Origin: Clostridia bacterium
GTDB taxonomy: Bacteria > Bacillota > Clostridia > Oscillospirales > CAG-272
NCBI GenBank assembly: GCA_017938885.1
Contig: JAGBAS010000008.1
Location: 1 to 49,204, forward strand
Direction of reading: 5' to 3'
DNA length: 49,204 bases
The position numbers and the translations under genes were made by a program. How positions within the stretch are numbered: the first letter of the stretch is position 1; each line of letters opens with the position of its first letter. Under the pieces are notes generated by a model. The model was not told the origin of the DNA and ran no database searches. It saw only the letters and a list, made by a program, of their open reading frames with translations. Shown one piece after another: positions 42,297 to 49,204 of the stretch.

Positions 42297-43727
42297 ATGA
42301 AAAAATTCATCACCCTGATCCTGGCCGCCGTCATGCTCCTGTCGGTAGCCCTCCCCCTGACCTCCTGCTCGGTTTCCTCACGCCTCAAGCATATGGACGG
42401 AAACAAGCGGGCTGTATGCTTCTATGAACTCATAAACGAAAAAAAGGATGCGTCGACCTCCCACTCGGAAGAACGTAAACATTATCTGAAAACGGAGATC
42501 GACGATCTTGCTTACGAGCAGACCACGAAGGTTACATCCACCTTTGTGTCGAAGGATGGCGAGGATTCCGTTGCGGAGAAGACCGTCAATACCGTTTGGG
42601 CAGGAGGCGACCGAACCGTTACCTATACCGATGAAGGATATATGAACGGTGTCATGTTTGTTTCCAACAAGGAGGGCGAGGCGGAGTCCAGACTCAAATC
42701 CCGTATTTCAAACGAGGAGTACCATGCTTTCCGTAGTTCGAGTAAGGACACCCCGACGGTTTTTGTGGGGGAGAATTACTGTACCGCAATGGTCTGCGAG
42801 CAGAATAAGGACGGGACCTGGATGGCTGTCTACGAGGGCTTTACCGAGGCAGGGCTGGAGCCCTTCCTATATATGCTCCGCAGCGTGGACCATCTTGTCC
42901 CCGCCGAGTACGACAGCACCGATGTCCGCATGACGGTCAACGCCGACGCTACGCTCTATCCTACCTCTGTGAAGATCGAGTTCGTCTTTGAAGAAAGCAC
43001 CGCATCCGGCTCTGCCGTCCCCACGGTCACGCTGGAAACCGTCTATCGTGGCTGGAACGAAACCGAGCTGACCGAGGATTACGATCTGTCGGATTTCACC
43101 GAGGTTGAGGATCTCCCTCTTGTCTACAAGTTTATGACTGCTCTGGGGGAGCGTATGACAGCGGAGCGCGGGACGTACAGTTATTCGCTTCATCAAACCA
43201 CCGTAACCGATGGAGTATCCTCGGGTCGGGAGTTTGTAACCGATGTTACCTTCGCCACGGTTGAAGGAGCCTTTTCCTTTGAGATGATCTCCAATGGCAT
43301 GGATTGGGATAACCGATCCTTTTTCACAAGGTCTGAGTATTATGACGGTACGATGTACGCGGAGACGGAGAAAAACGGAGACGTTACCGAAGCGCTCATG
43401 ACTGATGGCGAAGCACGGTCCGTTCTGATCTCCAACCTGTCGATTCCGTTCTACGATGCGTTTGACATATCCCGTACGGAAGCCCGGGACGGAGCCGCAG
43501 GGAAATACCGCCTGTATTTTGGAGAAAAGATGCGAAATATCTATGCCGACACCTACGCCGATGCCGGCGGAGAGTTGAAGGTCTTTGAATCCTACGTTGA
43601 TATTGTTATGGATGGGGACGTATTGATCGAATGTACGTACTTCCTCCATACAGGCGGGCAAACGAAAAAGGCCGCGGAGCAGGATAATCGGCTCACGTAT
43701 GCCTATTCGTTTGTTGACGGTAAATAA
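42297..43727 (+). CDS. Lipoprotein, paralogue family member 2
   Basis: A 476-residue lipoprotein, with signal MKKFITLILAAVMLLSVALP and lipobox LTSC. The family motifs are GYMNGVMFVSNKEGEAES, KSRISNEEYHAF, WMAVYEGFTEAGLEPF and DLSDFTEVEDLPLVYKF. It starts only 23 bases after member 1. The leader and signal region (42283-42373) match member 3 with only about five mismatches over 90 bases, while the mature parts differ much more, so gene conversion or recent duplication of the 5' end is likely. Confidence 0.85.
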   Translation: MKKFITLILAAVMLLSVALPLTSCSVSSRLKHMDGNKRAVCFYELINEKKDASTSHSEERKHYLKTEIDDLAYEQTTKVTSTFVSKDGEDSVAEKTVNTVWAGGDRTVTYTDEGYMNGVMFVSNKEGEAESRLKSRISNEEYHAFRSSSKDTPTVFVGENYCTAMVCEQNKDGTWMAVYEGFTEAGLEPFLYMLRSVDHLVPAEYDSTDVRMTVNADATLYPTSVKIEFVFEESTASGSAVPTVTLETVYRGWNETELTEDYDLSDFTEVEDLPLVYKFMTALGERMTAERGTYSYSLHQTTVTDGVSSGREFVTDVTFATVEGAFSFEMISNGMDWDNRSFFTRSEYYDGTMYAETEKNGDVTEALMTDGEARSVLISNLSIPFYDAFDISRTEARDGAAGKYRLYFGEKMRNIYADTYADAGGELKVFESYVDIVMDGDVLIECTYFLHTGGQTKKAAEQDNRLTYAYSFVDGK

Positions 43728-43808
43728 AATACGATCACTGCGTTCGCCATGGCTTTTGCAGACATTTTGCATACTCTATCCCGATAAATACAGAAAGGAA
43801 ACCATACC

Positions 43809-45263
43809 ATGAAAAAATTCATCACCCTGATCCTGGCCGCCGTTATGCTTTTGACGGTAGCCCTCCCCCTGACCTCCTGCTCCGCCTCGGCGCGTCTGAA
43901 CCGCATGGATGAGCCCGACCGCGCCGTCAAGTTCTTTGAGATGTCCAACGAAAAAGCCGATTCCGCCGCCTCCTTCTACATGGAGCAGACCATGGTCATG
44001 AAAATGGATATCGCCGGCAATACCTACGACCAGAAGGGCGTAGCCAACCTGACGGTCATTGAGGACAAGGACTCCTTTATCTATCTGGAGCAGAGCGAGA
44101 CCTCGGTCACCACGGGCGGTGTCCTGACGATCTACTACGAGGACAGCGGCTATGCCGACGGCTATATGTTCTCCCGTTACAAGGAGAACGCCGACGAGCT
44201 GAAGGTCAAGTCCCCCATCACCAAGGACGAGTATTTCGCCTTCCGCGAGGAGATGGCCGATGACAGCTCCATCGACGTGGAGGTGGAGAACGGACTGGCC
44301 ACCGTCATGACCTGCGTGCAGAACGAGGACAAGACCTGGAAGGCTACCTACGAGGGCTTTACCGAGGAGGGCATGAAGCCCTTCATGGAGATGCTGGATG
44401 GCATTGAGTACACCGTTACCGCCGACCACCCCATCGTGGATGTCCGCTTGACCTGGGAGACCAATGAAGACCTGTTCCCCACCAAGACCTCCATTGAGTT
44501 TGTCTTTGAGAAGAACCCCGAGGCAGAGTCCACGGTGCCTACCCTGTCCATCGTGTCGGTCTACAAGGGCTGGAACAACACCGTTCTTTCTCAGCCCTAC
44601 GACATTTCGGGCTTTACCGAGGTGGAGGATCTCCGCCACATGGAGCGCTTCATTTCCGCCCTCAAGGATCGGGAGACCGACAGCGTGGGGCATTTCACGG
44701 TCAAGAACGAGACCGAGGTACGAGTCCCCGGCGGCCAGACCCAGGAGATCAAGGTTGACCAGGACGTTACCTTCAAGAACCGCGACGGTATGGAGCTGAC
44801 CATCTCCTACGAGCAGGAGGGGTATCTCTACACCATGAGCTACCGTGACGGCTCCCTGCGCACCGTGGTCAAGGAGAAGAAGACCGGCACTAAGGTGGCT
44901 GACGAGACCGTCGAAATGACCAACTCCGAGGCACAGGCCACCCTCTCCCAGCTCATGAACTCCGAGCAGATCGGCGGCATCGACCTGGCCGACGTGGAAG
45001 TGAAGAACGCCGAGAAGGGCATCTACCGCTTCAAGCTCTCGGATGCCGTGGGCACGGGGCTGGCCGAGGTCTGGGAGGCCGCTCTGGGCGGTAAGCAGAC
45101 CGACTTCAACGGCTACGTGGAGGCCACCATGCAGGACGGCATCCTCACGCAGTATAAGTACCACGTCTTCTGCAACGTAAAGGTACAGAAGCAGGCCGTC
45201 TACGTCAACGTGGACATGACCGTCACCTTCCTTGACGTGACCGAGGACAGCGGCAGCGTGTAA
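43809..45263 (+). CDS. Lipoprotein, paralogue family member 3
   Basis: A 484-residue lipoprotein, with signal MKKFITLILAAVMLLTVALP and lipobox LTSC. Motifs are GYADGYMFSRYKE, KSPITKDEYFAF, WKATYEGFTEEGMKPFMEML and DISGFTEVEDLRHMERF. It is closest to member 2 in the mature part. Its codon use is the most GC-rich of the set. GAAAGGAAACC precedes the ATG. A hairpin at 45321-45366 ends this part of the cluster. Confidence 0.85.
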   Translation: MKKFITLILAAVMLLTVALPLTSCSASARLNRMDEPDRAVKFFEMSNEKADSAASFYMEQTMVMKMDIAGNTYDQKGVANLTVIEDKDSFIYLEQSETSVTTGGVLTIYYEDSGYADGYMFSRYKENADELKVKSPITKDEYFAFREEMADDSSIDVEVENGLATVMTCVQNEDKTWKATYEGFTEEGMKPFMEMLDGIEYTVTADHPIVDVRLTWETNEDLFPTKTSIEFVFEKNPEAESTVPTLSIVSVYKGWNNTVLSQPYDISGFTEVEDLRHMERFISALKDRETDSVGHFTVKNETEVRVPGGQTQEIKVDQDVTFKNRDGMELTISYEQEGYLYTMSYRDGSLRTVVKEKKTGTKVADETVEMTNSEAQATLSQLMNSEQIGGIDLADVEVKNAEKGIYRFKLSDAVGTGLAEVWEAALGGKQTDFNGYVEATMQDGILTQYKYHVFCNVKVQKQAVYVNVDMTVTFLDVTEDSGSV

Positions 45264-45320
45264 ACAGCATATCCCCACCCTATCCGAGCGCCGATCTTTC
45301 TTCTCCTTTTAAACGGCGCG

Positions 45321-45366
45321 GCTCCCGTTTCGCGGTCACCTCCAAGCCGCAGACGGGGGCTTTTTG
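45321..45366 (+). terminator. Terminator after lipoprotein member 3
   Basis: GCTCCCGTTT pairs with AGACGGGGGC (two G-T pairs) around a 20-base interval, followed by TTTTT. Confidence 0.6.
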
Positions 45367-45377
45367 TATGCTATGAC

Positions 45378-45406
45378 TTGACAAATCTCACAGTATGATG
45401 TATAAT
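45378..45406 (+). promoter_or_regulatory. Consensus sigma-A promoter of the second half of the cluster
   Basis: TTGACA, 17 bases, TATAAT: perfect hexamers. It drives the membrane protein at 45448 and probably lipoprotein member 4 and deoB. Confidence 0.9.
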
Positions 45407-45447
45407 AAAATGATAAAGAGAGACCATACCGAAGGGAGGAATCACCC

Positions 45448-46329
45448 GTGAGAAGGATCACCAAGCTTTTCATCGTCATAACCGTGCTGATCGCGGCATT
45501 CCTCCTGTACCTGACCCCGATCTTTATCCCCCAAGCCAAGGAGGAGGAACTGAAAACCGCCACCGTGACCCTCGGCACCTACCGCTATGAGGTGGTGGGA
45601 TTTAAGCCCAGACGGAGGGGAAGCAGCGATATCAAGGTCATGATCTTCCAAGCCTCCGACGGTCAAGAGTATCAGGTCGCCATGTTCTACGATGACGAGG
45701 CCGAGGCTCTGACGGGGCATACTGTCACCATCCGCTACGTGGAGGACGGCGGCAGCTACCTCGGTACCCACATGATTGCGGAAATGACCGAAGGAGAAGA
45801 GACCCACTACACCCTTGCGGAGTGGAACCAATTCCAAAGGCGGAGAGCGTGGCTCATACCTCTGTTGCTCTGGTCGCCGATCTTGCTTACCCTCGTCCTC
45901 GTCATAGAGGATCTGTTTTCGGTTTCGGGTCGGGTGAAACGGTATATTCGAAGCACCCGCAAGAGGAACGCCCGCGCCGAGCAGTTGGCCGAGCTTCAAA
46001 ACCGCCCCCGCAACTTCCCGAACACCACCTGGCAGACCGAGGACGGGAAACTCACGGTCACCGTGGACGAACAAGGCCGCGCCACAGGCGTGATCCGTGT
46101 CCCCGAGGGCGAGGGAGTCCGCTCCATCCCCGTGATCTTCGACGATACCGCCCATACCACGATCCGCATGGCCCTCTGCGAGGCGGGGGAGCGGGTTGGC
46201 CGCTACATCGAGATTTGGGAGGCGGACTACGATGATCCCGATGCATTTACCGCAGTGCCTCTGAAAACCGTTTATTTCAAGAAAGGAAAGACGGTCACGG
46301 TCCGCCGCATGGACGGGGAGGCCTTCTGA
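45448..46329 (+). CDS. Two-helix membrane protein of unknown function
   Basis: A 293-residue protein with transmembrane helices at about 6-28 and 134-156. The region between them (30-130) has beta-strands and resembles DUF3592-type extracytoplasmic domains (GTYRYEVVGFKP...IFQASDGQEYQVAMFYDDEA). A basic stretch and a globular C-terminal half (from about 195) rich in Thr/Val/Asp strands follow; no family was recognised. The start is a GTG after GGGAGG with 7 bases spacing. Its stop is 40 bases before lipoprotein member 4, so they share a transcript. Confidence 0.75.
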   Translation: MRRITKLFIVITVLIAAFLLYLTPIFIPQAKEEELKTATVTLGTYRYEVVGFKPRRRGSSDIKVMIFQASDGQEYQVAMFYDDEAEALTGHTVTIRYVEDGGSYLGTHMIAEMTEGEETHYTLAEWNQFQRRRAWLIPLLLWSPILLTLVLVIEDLFSVSGRVKRYIRSTRKRNARAEQLAELQNRPRNFPNTTWQTEDGKLTVTVDEQGRATGVIRVPEGEGVRSIPVIFDDTAHTTIRMALCEAGERVGRYIEIWEADYDDPDAFTAVPLKTVYFKKGKTVTVRRMDGEAF

Positions 46330-46369
46330 CTTTGAAACGAGAATTACATGACACCGAAAGGATCTTACC

Positions 46370-47890
46370 ATGAAACGACGACTGACCGTGCAGATTCTCA
46401 CGTTGGCTCTGGCCGCCCTGCTGCTGCTTCCGCTTCTGTCCTCCTGTAAGCTCAAGGAACTCGGCTTCGACGTGCTTGCCCCTGCGCCCAATAGCGGAGA
46501 AAGCCTGTACGAGGCCATGCTGGATAACTTGAACGTAGCCGAAAACGTCACCATCCGCACCGAAATGACCTATGAGGCTCCTATGCCCGGGGATATGACC
46601 TACCGCGCCTCCTACACCGCTACCGAGGTCTTTACGGATCCCTGGGAGGAATCCATGCTTCTGTCCTATGATGCTACCGTCACTACCGAATACCGCAGCG
46701 GCGGCCTCCAGGTCTGCTCTGCGTCCTCCGACAGCGGGTATCGGGACGAGTACCGCTATCGCAAGGGCTTTGCCGATGGCTATATGTTCCGTGAATGCGC
46801 AAGCGGAGGCCTGGCCAATCGGAGCAAGACGCCCATTACCGCTGAGGAATACAGCGAATTCGTGAATTATACCTACGAGGATAATTTCGTCCACTACCTG
46901 AACTACGACGAGTGCATGACGGCGGTTCACCGCAAGCTGGAGGACGGCTCCTGGGAGCTTCGCTTTGCAGGGCTGTGCGAGGAGGATCTCAACGATCTGG
47001 ACGTGCTGTACGGGCCGGATTTTTCCTGTGTCAGCGACTACGTCTACATCGTGGATGCGTCCGTCACCGTCATCGCCACCCCCGATTACCGCTTTCATAC
47101 CGCGAGGGTCGTGCTGAACTACGCCGAGTACGACGAGGAGGGCTATTTCCTCCGCGACTACCCCGCCGTGACCTACTCCCTGACCTTCGAGGAGACCGCC
47201 GCCGTTACCGCCGCCGATATTCGTCTGGAGACGTATTCCGATATCGGCGATCTTCGTAAGCTGACCGCCTTTGCCAACGCTCTGGATCGGCGAGCATACG
47301 CGGAAAGAGGACGATACACTTATAAAAACAGTGAATACTGGATGATGGACGGCGAGGAATCCTTCTGCAAGGAGGATCAGAGCATCCGCTTCGACTTTAC
47401 CATAAAAGGCGAGTTCATCTACGAAAACCAAGGAAGCTATGAGACCGCTGAGGAATCCTGGTTACTCACCGAGTCCTACAAGAACGGTGTCATGACCTAC
47501 AAGGACACCAATCAAATGACGGGCGAGGAGGAGGAAAGCCGCTTCGACACCACGCCCGATGAGATCCTGTGGAATCTTGCCTACCTCATGTGGCCTGCGG
47601 AATACAACGACCTGAACGTGGAGCGCATTGAATGCCTGGACGAAAAGGAAGGGATGTACCGCCTCCATATAGGCCTGTGGCATCGGCAAGGCTACGAGGA
47701 GTCCTGCGCCGTCGAGGGAACTACCCTGACGGCTTATACCGCCTATCTGGACTTCACTCTCCGCAGCGACGTCCTGCTGGAGTATGATTACCATCTAGAG
47801 ATAACCGCCCAACGGGAGGATGGTACCGTGGACACCTACCGACGGGAAATCTCATGGAGCTTTGAAAAGGCGCAGTCGCTAAAGCCGTAA
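46370..47890 (+). CDS. Lipoprotein, paralogue family member 4
   Basis: A 506-residue lipoprotein, with signal MKRRLTVQILTLALAALLLLPL and lipobox LSSC at about Cys26. The family motifs are recognisable but diverged: GFADGYMFRECASGGL, KTPITAEEYSEF, WELRFAGLCEEDLND and TYSDIGDLRKLTAFANAL. It is the most distant of the four and lies on a different transcript unit, with the membrane protein at 45448. GAAAGGATC precedes the ATG. Confidence 0.8.
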   Translation: MKRRLTVQILTLALAALLLLPLLSSCKLKELGFDVLAPAPNSGESLYEAMLDNLNVAENVTIRTEMTYEAPMPGDMTYRASYTATEVFTDPWEESMLLSYDATVTTEYRSGGLQVCSASSDSGYRDEYRYRKGFADGYMFRECASGGLANRSKTPITAEEYSEFVNYTYEDNFVHYLNYDECMTAVHRKLEDGSWELRFAGLCEEDLNDLDVLYGPDFSCVSDYVYIVDASVTVIATPDYRFHTARVVLNYAEYDEEGYFLRDYPAVTYSLTFEETAAVTAADIRLETYSDIGDLRKLTAFANALDRRAYAERGRYTYKNSEYWMMDGEESFCKEDQSIRFDFTIKGEFIYENQGSYETAEESWLLTESYKNGVMTYKDTNQMTGEEEESRFDTTPDEILWNLAYLMWPAEYNDLNVERIECLDEKEGMYRLHIGLWHRQGYEESCAVEGTTLTAYTAYLDFTLRSDVLLEYDYHLEITAQREDGTVDTYRREISWSFEKAQSLKP

Positions 47891-47940
47891 GATTCGAATA
47901 TTCCATCCCCACGATAACGCCCCCGCAGAAAGGAGCCAAT

Positions 47941-49119
47941 ATGCAAAACCGCGTATTCCTCATCGTCCTCGACAGCTTCGGCATCGGGGAAATGCCCGAC
48001 TCATACAAATGGAACGACGAGGGGAGCAACACCCTCGGCGCCGTCCGCAATCACCCCGCTTTCAACTGCCCCACTATGGAGAAGTTAGGCCTTTTCCATA
48101 TCGACGGTGTGAGCGATCCTGCCGACCTGGCCGACAAGCCCGCCCCCATGGGTACCTACGCCCGCATGACCGAGTCCTCGGGCGGTAAGGACACCACCAT
48201 CGGACACTGGGAGATCGCGGGCATCATCTCCCCCGCCCCCCTGCCCACCTACCCCGAGGGCTTTCCCGACGAGGTGCTGGAGGAGTTCACCCGCCGCACG
48301 GGCTACGGGGTCCTCTGCAACAAGCCCTATTCGGGCACCGACGTCATCCGCGACTACGGCGAAGAGCATCTCGCTACAGGCAAGCTGATTATCTACACCT
48401 CCGCCGACAGCGTCTTCCAGATCGCCGCCCACGAGGATAAGATCCCCGTCCCCGAGCTCTACCGCGTCAGTGAGATCGCCCGCGATATGCTGACAAACGC
48501 CTGGAACGGTAAGCACGCCGTGGGCCGCGTCATCGCCCGCCCCTTTGAGGGTGAGCCACCCTTCAAGCGCACCGCCCGCCGCCACGACTACTCCATCCTC
48601 CCCCCCGCCCCCACCGTGCTGGACGCCATCAAGGAAACAGGTCTTGAATCCATCGCTGTAGGCAAAATCACCGATATTTTCGTAGGTCAGGGCGTCACCG
48701 AAACCATCCGCACTGCCAATAACGCCGAGGGCATGGCCGCCACCGCCAAGGTGGCCGAGCGGGACTTCCACGGCCTCTGCTTTACCAACCTGGTGGACTT
48801 CGACATGGTCTACGGCCACCGCAACAACGTGGAGGGCTACGCCACCGCCCTCACCGAATTTGACAGGTGGCTCGCCGACTTCCTCCCCACCCTGGGAGAG
48901 AACGATCTCCTGATCGTCACCGCCGACCACGGTTGCGACCCCGCCACCCCCTCCACTGACCACTCCCGCGAATATACCCCCATGCTCATGTACCGCAAGG
49001 GCACGGCAGGAAAGAACCTCGGCACCCGAGGGACCTTCGCCGATATTGCCGCCACCGTGGCGGACTTCCTCGGCGTGGACGCAAGCGGGCTTGCGGGGGA
49101 GAGCTTTTTGGAGAGGTAA
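47941..49119 (+). CDS. deoB: Phosphopentomutase
   Basis: A 392-residue enzyme that interconverts ribose-1-phosphate or deoxyribose-1-phosphate and the 5-phosphates, feeding nucleoside sugars into central metabolism. It belongs to the alkaline-phosphatase superfamily: the metal and catalytic motifs FLIVLDSFGIGEMPDS, KDTTIGHWEIAG (Thr nucleophile region) and IVTADHGCDPATPSTDHSREYTP are all present. The length is usual. AAAGGAG precedes the ATG, 50 bases after lipoprotein member 4. Its stop codon is part of the start of a repeat arm. Confidence 0.95.
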   Translation: MQNRVFLIVLDSFGIGEMPDSYKWNDEGSNTLGAVRNHPAFNCPTMEKLGLFHIDGVSDPADLADKPAPMGTYARMTESSGGKDTTIGHWEIAGIISPAPLPTYPEGFPDEVLEEFTRRTGYGVLCNKPYSGTDVIRDYGEEHLATGKLIIYTSADSVFQIAAHEDKIPVPELYRVSEIARDMLTNAWNGKHAVGRVIARPFEGEPPFKRTARRHDYSILPPAPTVLDAIKETGLESIAVGKITDIFVGQGVTETIRTANNAEGMAATAKVAERDFHGLCFTNLVDFDMVYGHRNNVEGYATALTEFDRWLADFLPTLGENDLLIVTADHGCDPATPSTDHSREYTPMLMYRKGTAGKNLGTRGTFADIAATVADFLGVDASGLAGESFLER

Positions 49120-49204
49120 ATTGGGGTTTAGCGGTCCGTTCCTTTGCCTTCCCCAGCGGGGAAGGGGGACCGCGAAGCGGTGGATGAGGAGAGTGAATTA
49201 CGGT
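49118..49204. repeat. Second copy of the repeat arm, running off the window
   Basis: It begins AAATTGGGGTTT at the deoB stop codon. Bases 49143-49192 are identical over 50 positions to 22501-22550, the left arm of the element upstream of the UxaC-like gene. The window ends before an inverted partner could be seen. Confidence 0.8.

Noticed and set aside
43776..45278. 500-codon minus-strand frame opposite lipoprotein member 3
   Set aside because: It is a shadow frame; the plus-strand lipoprotein has a signal peptide, lipobox and ribosome site.

Overview
The window looks like chromosomal DNA of a spore-forming-lineage member of the Clostridia (Bacillota), probably a GC-rich gut-type anaerobe. 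The evidence is a SpoIIE phosphatase, consensus sigma-A promoters (TTGACA-N17-TATAAT) and AGGAGG ribosome sites in front of most genes, Clostridia-type TSCPD and DUF554 proteins, many Cys-anchored lipoproteins, and short palindromic repeats of a kind common in Oscillospirales-like genomes. No rRNA, tRNA, phage, CRISPR array or transposase gene was seen. The species is not identifiable from the sequence alone.

Layout. 1-4100 (minus strand): a MATE exporter, a PTS EIIC-like permease, a DUF554 membrane protein, and a 31-residue cysteine-rich membrane peptide that is easily missed. 4226-6988: spoIIE. 7232-10672: a large secreted GH99/GH71-like glycoside hydrolase with its own strong promoter. 10751-12073: a DtxR-type regulator converging on a three-gene operon (membrane protein, alpha/beta hydrolase, LysR regulator). 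14045-18273: mtaB followed by an unusual frame joining a PurL-like region to a nucleoside hydrolase. 18466-21856: upp, an RluA-type pseudouridine synthase and lnt. 21988-23727: a small lipoprotein, a MITE-like inverted-repeat element and a degenerate uronate-isomerase-like protein. 23779-30134 (minus): two AI-2E family permeases, htpG, a prephenate-dehydratase-like protein and a TSCPD protein. 30370-35150 (minus): a lipoprotein, GTP-dependent PEP carboxykinase and an orphan sugar-binding lipoprotein. 35385-38604: an ABC permease/ATPase pair. 38731-40522 (minus): a membrane-anchored alpha/beta hydrolase and an MBL-fold hydrolase. 40825-47890: four paralogous lipoproteins plus one unrelated membrane protein. 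47941-49119: deoB, followed directly by a second copy of the repeat arm.

How parts may fit together. upp, deoB and the nucleoside hydrolase are nucleoside/base salvage functions. lnt, which N-acylates lipoproteins, sits in a window encoding seven predicted lipoproteins. Three proteins look like enzyme relatives that have lost catalytic sequence (PurL-like, UxaC-like, prephenate-dehydratase-like), each in an intact frame with translation signals. The best candidates for something undescribed are the tandem lipoprotein family, with a two-site operator next to an extended -10 promoter, and these pseudo-enzyme-like proteins. All functional statements are from reading the sequence and recalling family motifs; no searches were run.
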